Positions 14,242 to 24,590 of a stretch of DNA of 44,697 nucleotides are shown here, piece by piece. The DNA comes from Bifidobacterium breve (lineage in GTDB: Bacteria > Actinomycetota > Actinomycetes > S36-B12), in the NCBI GenBank assembly GCA_945900705.1, contig CAMDKJ010000003.1, positions 1 to 44,697 of the forward strand. The letters are read 5' to 3'. Each line of letters opens with the position of its first letter. Positions within the stretch are counted from its first letter, which is position 1. Under the pieces are notes generated by a model. The model did not search any database. It saw only the letters and a list, made by a program, of their open reading frames with translations, and was not told the DNA's origin. The position numbers were made by a program, and so were the translations under genes.

Positions 14242-15164
14242 TTACTTGACGGCATCGGCGAGGGCATTCGCCCCACCGACGATTTCGCTTATTTCCTGGG
14301 TGATCTGGGCCTGGCGTTCGCGGTTCGACATTAAGGTGAGTTCTTTGATTAGGTCATCCGCATTATCAGTGGCTGCTTTCATCGCGCGGCGGCGAGATGC
14401 CGATTCTGAGGCGGCCGACTCAAGTAGTGCTGAGAATATTCGAGTGGCAACATATCGGGGCACCAGCGACTCAAAGAGTGCATCGGCATTGGGCTCGAAG
14501 GAAAACAGGGTCTGTGGGCCAGAGTCTTCCTCGGCGTACTGCACTTCAATCGGCGCGATCCGCCTAGCCTCAGAAGTCTGGGACAGCATCGATCGAAACT
14601 CCGTATACACTAGATGTAGTTCATCTACACCTAAGATTCCGTCCTCACCGGGGTCATCGCCATCATCATCGGCACCGGAGAGGAAGGCGGCAACTAGGGA
14701 GTCCGCGACCTCCTTGGCGTGTTCGTAGGTAGGCCGCTCGGAGATACCCACCCATGAGTTGGTTATCGCCCAATTTCGGAATTTGAAGTAGGTCAGCGCC
14801 TTGCGCCCAATAACGTAGAGGACCGGGGTCTTGCCCTCAAGGCGCAGCATCGCGATCAACTCTTCGGCAAGACGCAAGACATTCGCGTTGTATCCGCCGC
14901 ATAGGCCACGATCGGAGGTAACCACCAGCACCCCGGCGCGCTTGGGGTTCTCACGGGGCACCAACACCGGGTGGTCAAGTGCTGAACCCGATGCCAGATC
15001 GGACAACATGTTCGTGATCTCGTTTGAGTACGGGCGTGCGGCATGAACGCGCGCCTGTGCCTTCGCGATCCGTGACGTCGCGATAAGTTCCTGGGCTTTG
15101 GTGATCTTCTTGATCGACTCCGCAGAGCGGATACGACCGCGAAGTTCGCGTAATGTCGCTGCCA

Positions 15165-15165
<1 letters not shown>
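14242..15165 (-). CDS. atpG: ATP synthase gamma subunit
   Basis: 307 residues. The N-terminal coiled-coil helix is AATLRELRGRIRSAESIKKI and the C-terminal helix has SRRRAMKAATDNADDLI. The central Rossmann-like domain includes VVTSDRGLCGGYN. An acidic stretch with ADDDGDDPGEDGILG sits in the middle, the place where mycobacterial gamma also carries an extra loop. The start overlaps the atpA stop by one base (TAATG), indicating coupling. It is the rotating central stalk. Confidence 0.95.
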
Positions 15166-16811
<1,646 letters not shown>

Positions 16812-16833
16812 GTTCTTCGTCTTCCTCTTCGTC

Positions 16834-16873
16834 TTAGTGGTTGTCTGGTTAAGTTAGTGGTTGGCTCGTTAAG
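16834..16873. repeat. 20-bp tandem repeat in the atpFH-atpA gap
   Basis: Two adjacent copies (16834-16853 and 16854-16873), each TTAGTGGTTG-CT-GTTAAG with two differences. They lie in the 80-bp gap upstream of atpA, in an otherwise tightly packed operon. Confidence 0.8.
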
Positions 16874-16891
16874 ATTCGTTTTTTATTGCAG

Positions 16892-18226
16892 CTAACTAGG
16901 CAATTTCAAGGCGGCCACCGCGAGCCGGGAAGACAGGGTTCCGTCAATCACTTCGTCGCCGACAGCGACCGACAAACCGCCTAGCAGACTAGGACCGATG
17001 GTGAGCTGTACTGAAACGGGGTGGTGATAGATCCGAGTGAGCACCTGGTTCAAACGCTGCCGCTGGGCCTCGCTCAGGTCGGACGCGGCACCTACCTCAG
17101 CGACGATTTCGCCGCGCCGTGCTACCGCAAGTTGAGATAAGTCTGCAACGACTTCGTCAAATCGTTCACCGTGGAGCAATTCGATGCTTTGAGCGAGGAG
17201 CGCGATGGTCGTGGCGTTGGCACCGCGGCTGGCATCCAAAATAGAGCGCAGCAATGCGACCCGCCCCGCAGCCGGCTCGTGGTAATCGCTGAGTAGTGAG
17301 GTGAGGCGCGGTTGTGCTTCTAGTACCCGGCCGAATCGGAAAATCTGCTCGGCAACTTCTTCGGCTTGCTGCTCACGCTCTGCCCGCTCTAGCAGGCTCA
17401 GCCTCGAAATGTGCTCAACGCAGTGGACGAAATCCTTGTTGGTAGACCAGCGTGCCGAAACCGCGGTGCTGAGAATTGCCAGGGTGTCAGAGCCAACCTT
17501 GCCAGCGAGTAATTGCTCGAGCATTAGCTTCTTGGCATCAATGACCCCACCGGTATCAGCGAGATAGCGAGCTAGAGTCGATTCGCGCACCAGCAGTGTG
17601 TATATCGCGGCCAATTCAGCGGACAACTTCGTAAGATCGTCGGTGGAAAGGGGCGCCGAAAGCTCGTCGAACTTCGCCACCACCGCTGCTTGCGCGTCGC
17701 GGCTAGCAGGACGCAGATCGGTCGGGCTGACTGCTGGCGCGGTGACCACCGGGGCCATCGCATCCATCTCGTCAAGGAACCTGTCGACCGTGGCGGAGAG
17801 CTCACGCGGGTCGGCTACATGCGCCCTGACTATTTCTTCTGCTCGGCGCAAGGATTCAGTTCCTAGTTCACCGCGCAGCGCGCGAATGAGTTGCGAGCGC
17901 AACAGGAGTACCTGCTGGTCGCCTTGCACTTTGATTCGTTCGGCCTCGACACCACCTTGGATGCGCAACTGCTCGCCAATTCGGACGGAGTCAGATGCGG
18001 CCTCGTCGATGATGTGACGGGCCTCGACACGCCCCTCATCCATCTTCACTGAGCGGTATTGATCGGCATCGGCAAGCCGCTGGGCAGCCTTTGCACTGTC
18101 TTCAAGTTGGGTTCGCACAACCGTCTGGCGCTCGACCATTGCCTTGCGCACCGGCGGAACCACGTACTTCATGATGATAAGAACGATTACGGCGAAACCG
18201 ATGAGTTGCCCAATGAACGTCCCCAT
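16892..18226 (-). CDS. atpFH: ATP synthase b-delta fusion subunit (AtpFH)
   Basis: 444 residues. Residues about 1-25 form one membrane helix (FIGQLIGFAVIVLIIMKYVV). A b-type coiled coil follows to about 165 (KAMVERQTVVRTQLEDSAKA). From about 175 to the end is the OSCP/delta domain (VGSDTLAILSTAVSARWS, ARRGEIVAEVG, HPVSVQLTIGPSLLGGL, GDEVIDGTLSSRLA). This is the architecture of mycobacterial AtpH, where a second b subunit is fused to delta. The start shares one base with the atpF stop (TGATG). The peripheral stalk would thus pair this protein with AtpF. Confidence 0.95.
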   Translation of the reverse strand: MGTFIGQLIGFAVIVLIIMKYVVPPVRKAMVERQTVVRTQLEDSAKAAQRLADADQYRSVKMDEGRVEARHIIDEAASDSVRIGEQLRIQGGVEAERIKVQGDQQVLLLRSQLIRALRGELGTESLRRAEEIVRAHVADPRELSATVDRFLDEMDAMAPVVTAPAVSPTDLRPASRDAQAAVVAKFDELSAPLSTDDLTKLSAELAAIYTLLVRESTLARYLADTGGVIDAKKLMLEQLLAGKVGSDTLAILSTAVSARWSTNKDFVHCVEHISRLSLLERAEREQQAEEVAEQIFRFGRVLEAQPRLTSLLSDYHEPAAGRVALLRSILDASRGANATTIALLAQSIELLHGERFDEVVADLSQLAVARRGEIVAEVGAASDLSEAQRQRLNQVLTRIYHHPVSVQLTIGPSLLGGLSVAVGDEVIDGTLSSRLAVAALKLPS

Positions 18227-18756
18227 CAGCCCCTACCCTCCACGTTCGACTGCTGCTTCGATACGTCGGCATCAACACCAAGTATCCGGTTGGCAAGTGT
18301 CAACGAGAGACTCCCCACCGACGCGCTAAGGCTAGGAGCAAGTGACTCGCCTTCAACTTTTAGCGCATCACCGGCCTGCTGTAACTTGTCAGCTACCACG
18401 ACATTGGCATCCGAGCGCAAGTCATCTGCAACCTGGCGACCCTCGGCCCGAGCTTGGTCGCGCAGGCCTCCGGCCTCGGACCTAGCCGCCGCCAATTCCT
18501 GCTTGAACTCGGATTCGGCGGCTACGTCCTGCTCGGCAGCCTGGCGGTTGTCCTGGGCGGTCTGGGCAATCAACCGTTCGCGCTCGTCAAGGACTTGTTG
18601 AACTGGCTTCACCACAAACTTGGCAATCACCCCGAAGACGATGAGGAAAATCGCCAACACGAAGAAGAAGGTGCCGTTGGGGATTAGGAAGTTGGTAGTA
18701 CCAGCCTCCGCCTCAGCAGACAACAATGTCATTCCCGAAATCACAGCTTCACTCAT
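18226..18756 (-). CDS. atpF: ATP synthase b subunit
   Basis: 176 residues. The N-terminal part has a membrane helix (NGTFFFVLAIFLIVFGVIAK), followed by KPVQQVLDERERLIAQTAQD and a long amphipathic coiled coil with heptads to the end. It forms the peripheral stalk with the b-like half of the AtpFH fusion encoded next. The length is normal. Translation is probably coupled to atpFH by the one-base overlap. Confidence 0.95.
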   Translation of the reverse strand: MSEAVISGMTLLSAEAEAGTTNFLIPNGTFFFVLAIFLIVFGVIAKFVVKPVQQVLDERERLIAQTAQDNRQAAEQDVAAESEFKQELAAARSEAGGLRDQARAEGRQVADDLRSDANVVVADKLQQAGDALKVEGESLAPSLSASVGSLSLTLANRILGVDADVSKQQSNVEGRG

Positions 18757-18765
18757 TGCGACTCG

Positions 18766-19014
18766 TTAAGCTCCCGGCGTGGCAAAAACGAAAAGCGCCA
18801 TGAACGCGAGGTTGATGAAGTAAGCCGCCTCAACTAGGCCGACCGTGATGAAGAACGGGGTGAACAAACGACCCTGTGCTTCTGGCTGGCGGGCGATACC
18901 GGAAATTAGTGCGTTACCGGCAATGCCGTCACCGATACCCGCACCGATGGCGCCGCCACCTAAAATGAGGCCACCGCCGATCAGGGCTCCGGCCACGATT
19001 GTTGGGTCTGCCAT
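18766..19014 (-). CDS. atpE: ATP synthase c subunit
   Basis: 82 residues in two membrane helices joined by the polar loop ARQPEAQGR. The proton-carrying residue is Glu62 in GLVEAAYFINLAF. The helix-1 glycine pattern GGGAIGAGIGDG and the C-terminal MALFVFATP match mycobacterial AtpE almost residue for residue. Asp29, Leu60, Ala64 and Ile67, equivalent to the mycobacterial bedaquiline-contact positions 28, 59, 63 and 66, are all conserved. It forms the rotating c-ring. AGGAGG-like bases lie just upstream of the ATG. Confidence 0.97.
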   Translation of the reverse strand: MADPTIVAGALIGGGLILGGGAIGAGIGDGIAGNALISGIARQPEAQGRLFTPFFITVGLVEAAYFINLAFMALFVFATPGA

Positions 19015-19094
19015 TGCTGTTCCTCCTTAATTTCTTGTCGGTTTGCTTTTATTTCTCAGTGGAAATGTCATTAGTGAAATGGCGCATGCGTAGC

Positions 19095-19856
19095 CTAGTG
19101 GTGCGACTCCTCTGTCTCCGTGGCTTGGCTGAAGTAGAGAATTGTTAACAGAGCGAAAATAAAGGCCTGAATCAGTCCGACAAAGAGGTCGAACGTTTTC
19201 CAGATCGCATTGGGTGCCCACATTATGTAAGAGGGCAGCATCGCGATCAGTCCTACCATGATGACGCCGGCGAAGATATTGCCAAAAAGCCGCAGCGACA
19301 GGGAGATTGGTTTGGCGATCTCCTCCACGAGGTTGATCGGGGCGAGGAAGGCCACGTGGCCCTTGGTGACCTTTATGGGGTAACCGATGATGCCGCTTCG
19401 CTTAAAGCCCGCCGCGTGGTAGCAGATGAAGACGAACAGAGCGAGGGCCAGCACGAAGTTGATATCGGAGGCAGGTGGTTTTAGTAACTCAACGGCGCCT
19501 CCCTCGGCCGAGGCGAACTGAAGTGGGAGTACGGATATCCAGTTCGCGATCAAGATGAAAACGAAAAGGCTTACCACCAGTGGAAGCACGAATGGAGCCA
19601 GTGAGAGGCCCATAGACGCTTGCACTTGCCCGCGCATCTGAACGGTCACGGCTTCCCAGAACAACTGAACACCACTTGGCACACCGGTGGAAGTGACCTT
19701 GGCCCGAAGGACGAAAGCAAGTATGAGGGTAACTACCGCGGCCACCAAGGTTGCGTAGATTGTGTCGGTGTTGACCGTCATACCTAACCAGGTAGCAGTG
19801 GTATGGCTGCCGACCTCGATCGAAGTTACGGGGCTGAATTCTTTTATCAAGGTCAC
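19095..19856 (-). CDS. atpB: ATP synthase a subunit
   Basis: 253 residues, mostly membrane helices. The essential stator Arg is in ISLSLRLFGNIFAG. The C-terminal GLIQAFIFALLTILYFSQA is the usual ending, before a short His-rich tail (ESHH). It forms the proton half-channels against the c-ring. It starts with GTG at 19856 and overlaps the stop of the upstream atpI-like gene by four bases (GTGA). Confidence 0.96.
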   Translation of the reverse strand: MTLIKEFSPVTSIEVGSHTTATWLGMTVNTDTIYATLVAAVVTLILAFVLRAKVTSTGVPSGVQLFWEAVTVQMRGQVQASMGLSLAPFVLPLVVSLFVFILIANWISVLPLQFASAEGGAVELLKPPASDINFVLALALFVFICYHAAGFKRSGIIGYPIKVTKGHVAFLAPINLVEEIAKPISLSLRLFGNIFAGVIMVGLIAMLPSYIMWAPNAIWKTFDLFVGLIQAFIFALLTILYFSQATETEESHH

Positions 19857-20302
19857 GACTTCTGGGTCTCCGAATCAACTGGAGCATCGAGCTCACCCTT
19901 GCGGATCTTCATCCAAACAGGAATAACCGTGCTCAGCACTAGGACCACCTGAAACAGTGCGAGGCCAAACAAGACGCCGAAGCCAAATGGTCGAAAGGCG
20001 AATGCGACTACCAGCGCAATAAGGGTGATGACGAGCAGACGGGTCGCAGAGTTCAGCGCCAGCCCGCGCTTAAGTGGGTGATCTTGCGCGGCGATCGCGG
20101 CAACCGACCAACTCACCACCTGTGCATTAGCGAGGCCTAAAACCAGACCGATGGAGAAGAACACGCCAAACATCACCGAGCCCGCAAGGGCGGCCAGCGC
20201 GATTGACACGCCACTTAGAACGATGCAGAACACGGCTAGCCGTGCCGGCCGAAAGACTACGGATGGAAGGACGAACGGCGGCTCTTCCAGAGGCGCTGCC
20301 AA
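19853..20302 (-). CDS. atpI: ATP synthase protein I-like membrane protein
   Basis: 149 residues with four predicted membrane helices (VFCIVLSGVSIALAALAG, VFFSIGLVLGLANAQV, RLLVITLIALVVAFAF, VLFGLALFQVVLVLSTVI). It holds the AtpI position at the head of the atp operon and is equivalent to mycobacterial Rv1303. AtpI proteins assist c-ring assembly or cation supply, but sequence conservation is low, so the call rests on topology and position. It overlaps atpB by four bases. Confidence 0.8.
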   Translation of the reverse strand: MAAPLEEPPFVLPSVVFRPARLAVFCIVLSGVSIALAALAGSVMFGVFFSIGLVLGLANAQVVSWSVAAIAAQDHPLKRGLALNSATRLLVITLIALVVAFAFRPFGFGVLFGLALFQVVLVLSTVIPVWMKIRKGELDAPVDSETQKS

Positions 20303-20411
20303 AGACCCTCCCGCAAATTTGGCGGACGAAAATAACTTTTTGAAGACCGCGGGCCGAACGCTATCACGGGTTCAAGGGCCCACATTTAAGGGGTGGGATA
20401 CACCTCAGCGA

Positions 20412-21533
20412 CTAGCCGCGAGTGCCACTTCGCAGTTGGTGAACCGCAGCGACCGGGGCCTTGGGCGGACGACGAACCACGAAAATTAACAGACCTAATC
20501 CCACCACAAAACCTGCCACGGCATACGAAATGGGCACAAAAGCAATTGCCACCGCGGTGCCCGCAACCAACGCCGTCCAGGCATACATGATCAAGACAGC
20601 ACGGGCTTGGGAATGCCCCATCTCAAGTAGGCGATGGTGCAGGTGCTGCTTATCGGGGGCAAATGGGTTACGCCCAGCACGGGTGCGGCGCACTACAGCT
20701 AGGAGTAGATCAACCAGCGGAACCGCCATGACCGCGATCGGCAGCAAGATCGGCAGCAAAGTTGGGATAATGGTCGGGCCAGCGAGTGCACTCGGATCAA
20801 TCTGACCCGATAACGTAATCGTGCTCGCCGCGAGCAATAAGCCCAGCATCATGGAGCCGGTATCTCCCATAAAGATGCGCGCCCGGTACACATTGTGGGG
20901 CAAGAACCCAATGCAGATGCCCACCAGAAGTACGGAAACCAAGGTCGCCAAAGTTGCGCGCTCAACCCCGAGCACCACCGAAAGCAGATACGAATAGGCG
21001 AAGAAAGCCCCAGCCGCCACCGCCACGATGCCGGCGGCTAGCCCGTCAAGGCCGTCAATGAAGTTAATGGCGTTAATACTAATTAAGACGATCAAGACGG
21101 TAAAAAGCACACTTGTTAGTGGGTCCAGCACGAAGGTGCCACCGATCGGCAACCAAATAACCGCAATACCTTGAAATGCCATCACGCCCGCGGCTAAGAC
21201 CTGGCCGGCCAATTTAATTGGTGCGTCGAGCCCCCACTTATCGTCGACGATGCCAAGCAAGACAATGATCGCCACCCCGGACAGCAGGGCTAGCGGCGCA
21301 CTACCGGTCTCAAAAACTGAACCCATCATGGGGAGCTTGCTCGCTAGCAATAGTCCGGTAATAAGCCCCAGCATCATCGCTATGCCACCAAGGCGGGGAG
21401 TGGACTCGGCGTGTACATCACGATCGCGTACTTCGGCAACGAATCCGAAACGAATTGCAAAGCGCTCAACAAGTGGCGTTGTCAGATAAGTGACGGCGGC
21501 CGCGGCGAGTAAGCACAATAGATATTCGCGCAC
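20412..21533 (-). CDS. wecA: Polyprenyl-phosphate GlcNAc-1-phosphate transferase (WecA/Rfe family)
   Basis: 373 residues with about eleven membrane helices. Family motifs are AESTPRLGG near the N-terminus, INFIDGLDGLAAG (metal-binding Asp), FMGDTGSMMLG and the cytoplasmic loop PDKQHLHHRLLEMGHSQ. It would transfer a sugar-1-phosphate from a UDP-sugar to polyprenyl phosphate at the inner face of the membrane, starting cell-wall polymer or linkage-unit synthesis. In Mycobacterium the orthologue (Rv1302) also sits directly before atpI. It is distinct from MraY, which lies in the dcw cluster. Confidence 0.93.
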   Translation of the reverse strand: MREYLLCLLAAAAVTYLTTPLVERFAIRFGFVAEVRDRDVHAESTPRLGGIAMMLGLITGLLLASKLPMMGSVFETGSAPLALLSGVAIIVLLGIVDDKWGLDAPIKLAGQVLAAGVMAFQGIAVIWLPIGGTFVLDPLTSVLFTVLIVLISINAINFIDGLDGLAAGIVAVAAGAFFAYSYLLSVVLGVERATLATLVSVLLVGICIGFLPHNVYRARIFMGDTGSMMLGLLLAASTITLSGQIDPSALAGPTIIPTLLPILLPIAVMAVPLVDLLLAVVRRTRAGRNPFAPDKQHLHHRLLEMGHSQARAVLIMYAWTALVAGTAVAIAFVPISYAVAGFVVGLGLLIFVVRRPPKAPVAAVHQLRSGTRG

Positions 21534-21578
21534 GGCCCCTCCTTTCGGTCAACTCATTCGACATCGATCGGTCAATAG

Positions 21579-22841
21579 TTAGCTCTGCGGGTAGGCCGGG
21601 TGATTCGTTACCAACTCCAACACATCAGCTGCTACCGCGGCAGCGGTCGCTGGCTCACGTACCGCACGACCGATCAATGTGGCAATTTCTTTCATGTTGC
21701 CGGCGTCCATCCCTTGGGTGGTGACCGAAGGTGTACCAACCCGGATACCCGACCCAACCGATGGTGGTTGAGGATCGTATGGAATCGCATTCTTATTCAA
21801 GGTAATACGTGCGGCATCACAGCGAACTTCAGCTTCGGACCCGCTCACGCCAAGGGGCTGCAGATCCACCAGCGCGAGATGGGTATCGGTACCGCCGCTC
21901 ACCGGGCGCATACCTTCGGCCTCCAGGCCCGCAGCCAGTGCCTGCGCATTGACGATGATCTGCTTGGCGTAGTCCTGATAAGCGGGTGTTGCAGCTTCTT
22001 TGAGTGCTACCGCCTTGGCCGCCACCGCATGCATCAGCGGGCCACCTTGCATCATCGGGAATACCGCCTTGTCAATGGCCGCAGCGTGCTCGGCCTTACA
22101 CAAAATCATGCCGCCGCGGGGGCCGCGCAGCACTTTATGGGTGGTGAAAGTAACTACGTCGGCGTATGGCACCGGGCTCGGGATGGCCCGGCCTGCAACT
22201 AATCCGATGAAATGTGCCGCATCAACCATCAAGATGGCGCCCACTTCATCTGCGATGGAGCGAAATGCAGCAAAATCGATGAGCCGCGGATAAGCCGTCG
22301 CGCCGCAGATGATCAATTTGGGCCGGTGTTCAACAGCTAGTGCGCGCACCTGGTCATAGTCAATGAGTTCGGTATCTTTGCGAACGCCATACGAGATCAC
22401 GTTGAACCACTTACCCGAAAAATTGACTTTCGAACCGTGTGTCAGGTGACCGCCATGGGGCAAGCTCATGGCGAGAACGGTCTCACCGGGCATGACGAAA
22501 GCACCGTAGGCAGCGAGATTGGCGCTCGCCCCACTATGGGGCTGGAGGTTGGCATGGTCGGCGCCAAATAGCTCCTTAGCGCGCGCATTGCCGATTTCCT
22601 CGGCGACATCAACTTCAGCGCAACCACCGTAATAGCGCCGGCCGGGGTATCCCTCGGCGTATTTATTACTTAATGTCGAGCCGAGCGCCGCCAAAACGGC
22701 AGGTGAGGTGAAGTTCTCGCTGGCGATCAGCTGCAATCCAGTGCGCAGCCGCTCCAACTCGGCCAGGACGACACCGGCAATTTGTGGATCCTCGGCGGCC
22801 AGCGCGTCGAAATCCGGACCCCAAAATGGCGTGCTGCTCAT
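21579..22841 (-). CDS. glyA: Serine hydroxymethyltransferase
   Basis: 420 residues, the normal length for this PLP enzyme that interconverts serine plus tetrahydrofolate with glycine plus 5,10-methylene-tetrahydrofolate in the cytosol. The motifs are ENFTSPAVLAALGS, SGASANLAAYGA, VDAAHFIGLVAG and the PLP-lysine segment TFTTHKVLRGPRGG with Lys236. It sits between sua5 and wecA, a position also seen in streptomycetes. Confidence 0.96.
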   Translation of the reverse strand: MSSTPFWGPDFDALAAEDPQIAGVVLAELERLRTGLQLIASENFTSPAVLAALGSTLSNKYAEGYPGRRYYGGCAEVDVAEEIGNARAKELFGADHANLQPHSGASANLAAYGAFVMPGETVLAMSLPHGGHLTHGSKVNFSGKWFNVISYGVRKDTELIDYDQVRALAVEHRPKLIICGATAYPRLIDFAAFRSIADEVGAILMVDAAHFIGLVAGRAIPSPVPYADVVTFTTHKVLRGPRGGMILCKAEHAAAIDKAVFPMMQGGPLMHAVAAKAVALKEAATPAYQDYAKQIIVNAQALAAGLEAEGMRPVSGGTDTHLALVDLQPLGVSGSEAEVRCDAARITLNKNAIPYDPQPPSVGSGIRVGTPSVTTQGMDAGNMKEIATLIGRAVREPATAAAVAADVLELVTNHPAYPQS

Positions 22842-22901
22842 CGAGCTCCCTTGTTGTTGGTGGTCCTAGTCTACGCAATAAGGCCTCGGCTGCCTCTGCA
22901 C

Positions 22902-23591
22902 CTAGACCGCCGTCGAATCGACCAAATCCGGGCAAACCGCCCGCAGCTCCGCTATGCCAACCGCGCCTAACCGAACCACCTCCGGGGCCGGGCCCCGCAG
23001 GTCAACCACGGTGCTGATCATCGCCGCTAAATCAGCGGGTTCGTTTTCGGGAATCACCCCAAGTTCGCCGACGTCAAGGGCGAGCACGATAGCTTCGCCA
23101 AACTGAGCAACGCCATCGTCAACGGTGGTGGCCGCCGGCATCCCGGCCACATTGGCTCCGGTCACCGCCAAGGGGCCTGTTGCTCGCAGCAGTTCAAGAA
23201 GTAGGGGGTGCAGGGGCATTCGCGCCGCAAGTGGGGCATCTTCGGGCAAGTCCCAGGCCAAGGTTGACTGCGGCTCAAAGAGCAAGGTCAACAACCCGGG
23301 CCAAAAGTTGAGCATGAGCGCCCGGGCCGCCGGTAAACCCACGTGCACCGCGAGGCCGCTCATGGTCGCCGCACTGGGCACCATGATTGGCAACGGCACT
23401 TGGTTTGACTGGCTCTTGGCCTTGCGCAAGGAAGCGACTCCACGACTGCTAAATGGGTCGGTCGCCAATGCATAGACACTCTCGGTCGGCACTAAAATCA
23501 AATCGCCGCGTCGAGCAGCTGAAGTAGCGGCATTCAGTGAACGTGGCCGCTCTCCGTTATCGGCGGTAGTACCGCACGCTAGCCGCAACAT
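22902..23591 (-). CDS. L-threonylcarbamoyladenylate synthase (Sua5/YciO/YrdC)
   Basis: 229 residues with a YrdC domain: LILVPTESVYALATDPF, LRKAKSQSNQVPLPIMVPS, FWPGLLTLLF and TGANVAGMPAAT. It makes threonylcarbamoyl-AMP from Thr, bicarbonate and ATP for the t6A modification of ANN-decoding tRNAs. The classical KR-rich substrate segment is less basic than in E. coli TsaC. It lies 12 bp after prmC, the same order as in Mycobacterium (Rv1300-Rv1301), so it is probably co-transcribed with prfA-prmC. Confidence 0.88.
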   Translation of the reverse strand: MLRLACGTTADNGERPRSLNAATSAARRGDLILVPTESVYALATDPFSSRGVASLRKAKSQSNQVPLPIMVPSAATMSGLAVHVGLPAARALMLNFWPGLLTLLFEPQSTLAWDLPEDAPLAARMPLHPLLLELLRATGPLAVTGANVAGMPAATTVDDGVAQFGEAIVLALDVGELGVIPENEPADLAAMISTVVDLRGPAPEVVRLGAVGIAELRAVCPDLVDSTAV

Positions 23592-23603
23592 GGTGGCCCC
23601 TTC

Positions 23604-24590
23604 TCAACTAGATCGACGAGCGATAGTAAACCGCGGCAATCCATTTAAATCCTTGCGATCGATGACTTCGGGCCACACTCGGGTGCCGATTGACATTTTG
23701 GCCAGCAGCGCGAGCTCATCGCCCGCGACCAAACTCTGTGCCAGCCCCGCAACCCCGAGGAGCCCAGCATCAGCGCCTTGCACATCTGCATGCTCAATAA
23801 CCAGCAGGCCACCTGGCTTAAGTAAAATTGCCGCGGTGCGCAGCACCCCGCGCACTACGTCGAGGCCATCTTCACCGGCAAACAGGGCAACTTTGGGTTC
23901 ATGATCGCGGACTTCTGGCTCCCTTGGCACCATGCGAGCCGGAATATACGGCGGATTCGCGACGATAACTGAAACTTGACCGGCCAACCGTGCGAGGCCA
24001 TGCCCGGGATCGGCAACCAAGGCGGCGTCATCGTGCACCACATCAACTCGCGAACAGGCTGCAGCCAATGCCACCTCATGAGCCGCGAGGTTCCGCCTGG
24101 TCCAACGAACTGCCTCATCGTCTAATTCAACGGCATAAACCCTCGAGTTTTCAACCTCGATGCCAATCGACAAGGCGATCGCGCCGCTACCCGAACACAG
24201 GTCAACGGCGATTCGCTCCGAAACTGGTAGCTCACGTAATTCACGGATACCAGCTTCGACCACCAGTTCGGTTTCGGGGCGCGGAATGAAAACCCCGGGC
24301 CCAACCTGGAGTTCAATATGGCGAAAAGCTGCCGTACCTAGTAGGTGCTGTAACGGCACCCTAGAAAGTCTTTTAGTCATCAGCTGCTCTACCCGCACCC
24401 GTTGAGCAGGTGTAACTAAATCCTGCAAAATCAATCGGTTGCGCCGAACCCCGAGTGCGAACGCGATAATTTCAGCGGCATCAACATTTGGTGATGGCAC
24501 CCCTGCCGCCACTAATCGACGTTCGGCGTCGATGAGTACGTCGCGGACGGTGGTTCGACCACCGGTGGTGTGGTCAACATCCCAGTTCAC
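23604..24590 (-). CDS. prmC: Peptide chain release factor N5-glutamine methyltransferase
   Basis: 328 residues. The N-terminal helical domain (VRDVLIDAERRLVAAGV) recognises the release factor. The C-terminal Rossmann methyltransferase has VDLCSGSGAIALSIG for SAM binding and the glutamine-binding NPPYIP. It methylates the Gln of the GGQ loop in RF1 and RF2. Its start overlaps the prfA stop by four bases (ATGA), so enzyme and substrate are co-expressed. The C-terminus ends TIARRSS and is somewhat longer than E. coli PrmC. Confidence 0.94.
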   Translation of the reverse strand: MNWDVDHTTGGRTTVRDVLIDAERRLVAAGVPSPNVDAAEIIAFALGVRRNRLILQDLVTPAQRVRVEQLMTKRLSRVPLQHLLGTAAFRHIELQVGPGVFIPRPETELVVEAGIRELRELPVSERIAVDLCSGSGAIALSIGIEVENSRVYAVELDDEAVRWTRRNLAAHEVALAAACSRVDVVHDDAALVADPGHGLARLAGQVSVIVANPPYIPARMVPREPEVRDHEPKVALFAGEDGLDVVRGVLRTAAILLKPGGLLVIEHADVQGADAGLLGVAGLAQSLVAGDELALLAKMSIGTRVWPEVIDRKDLNGLPRFTIARRSS

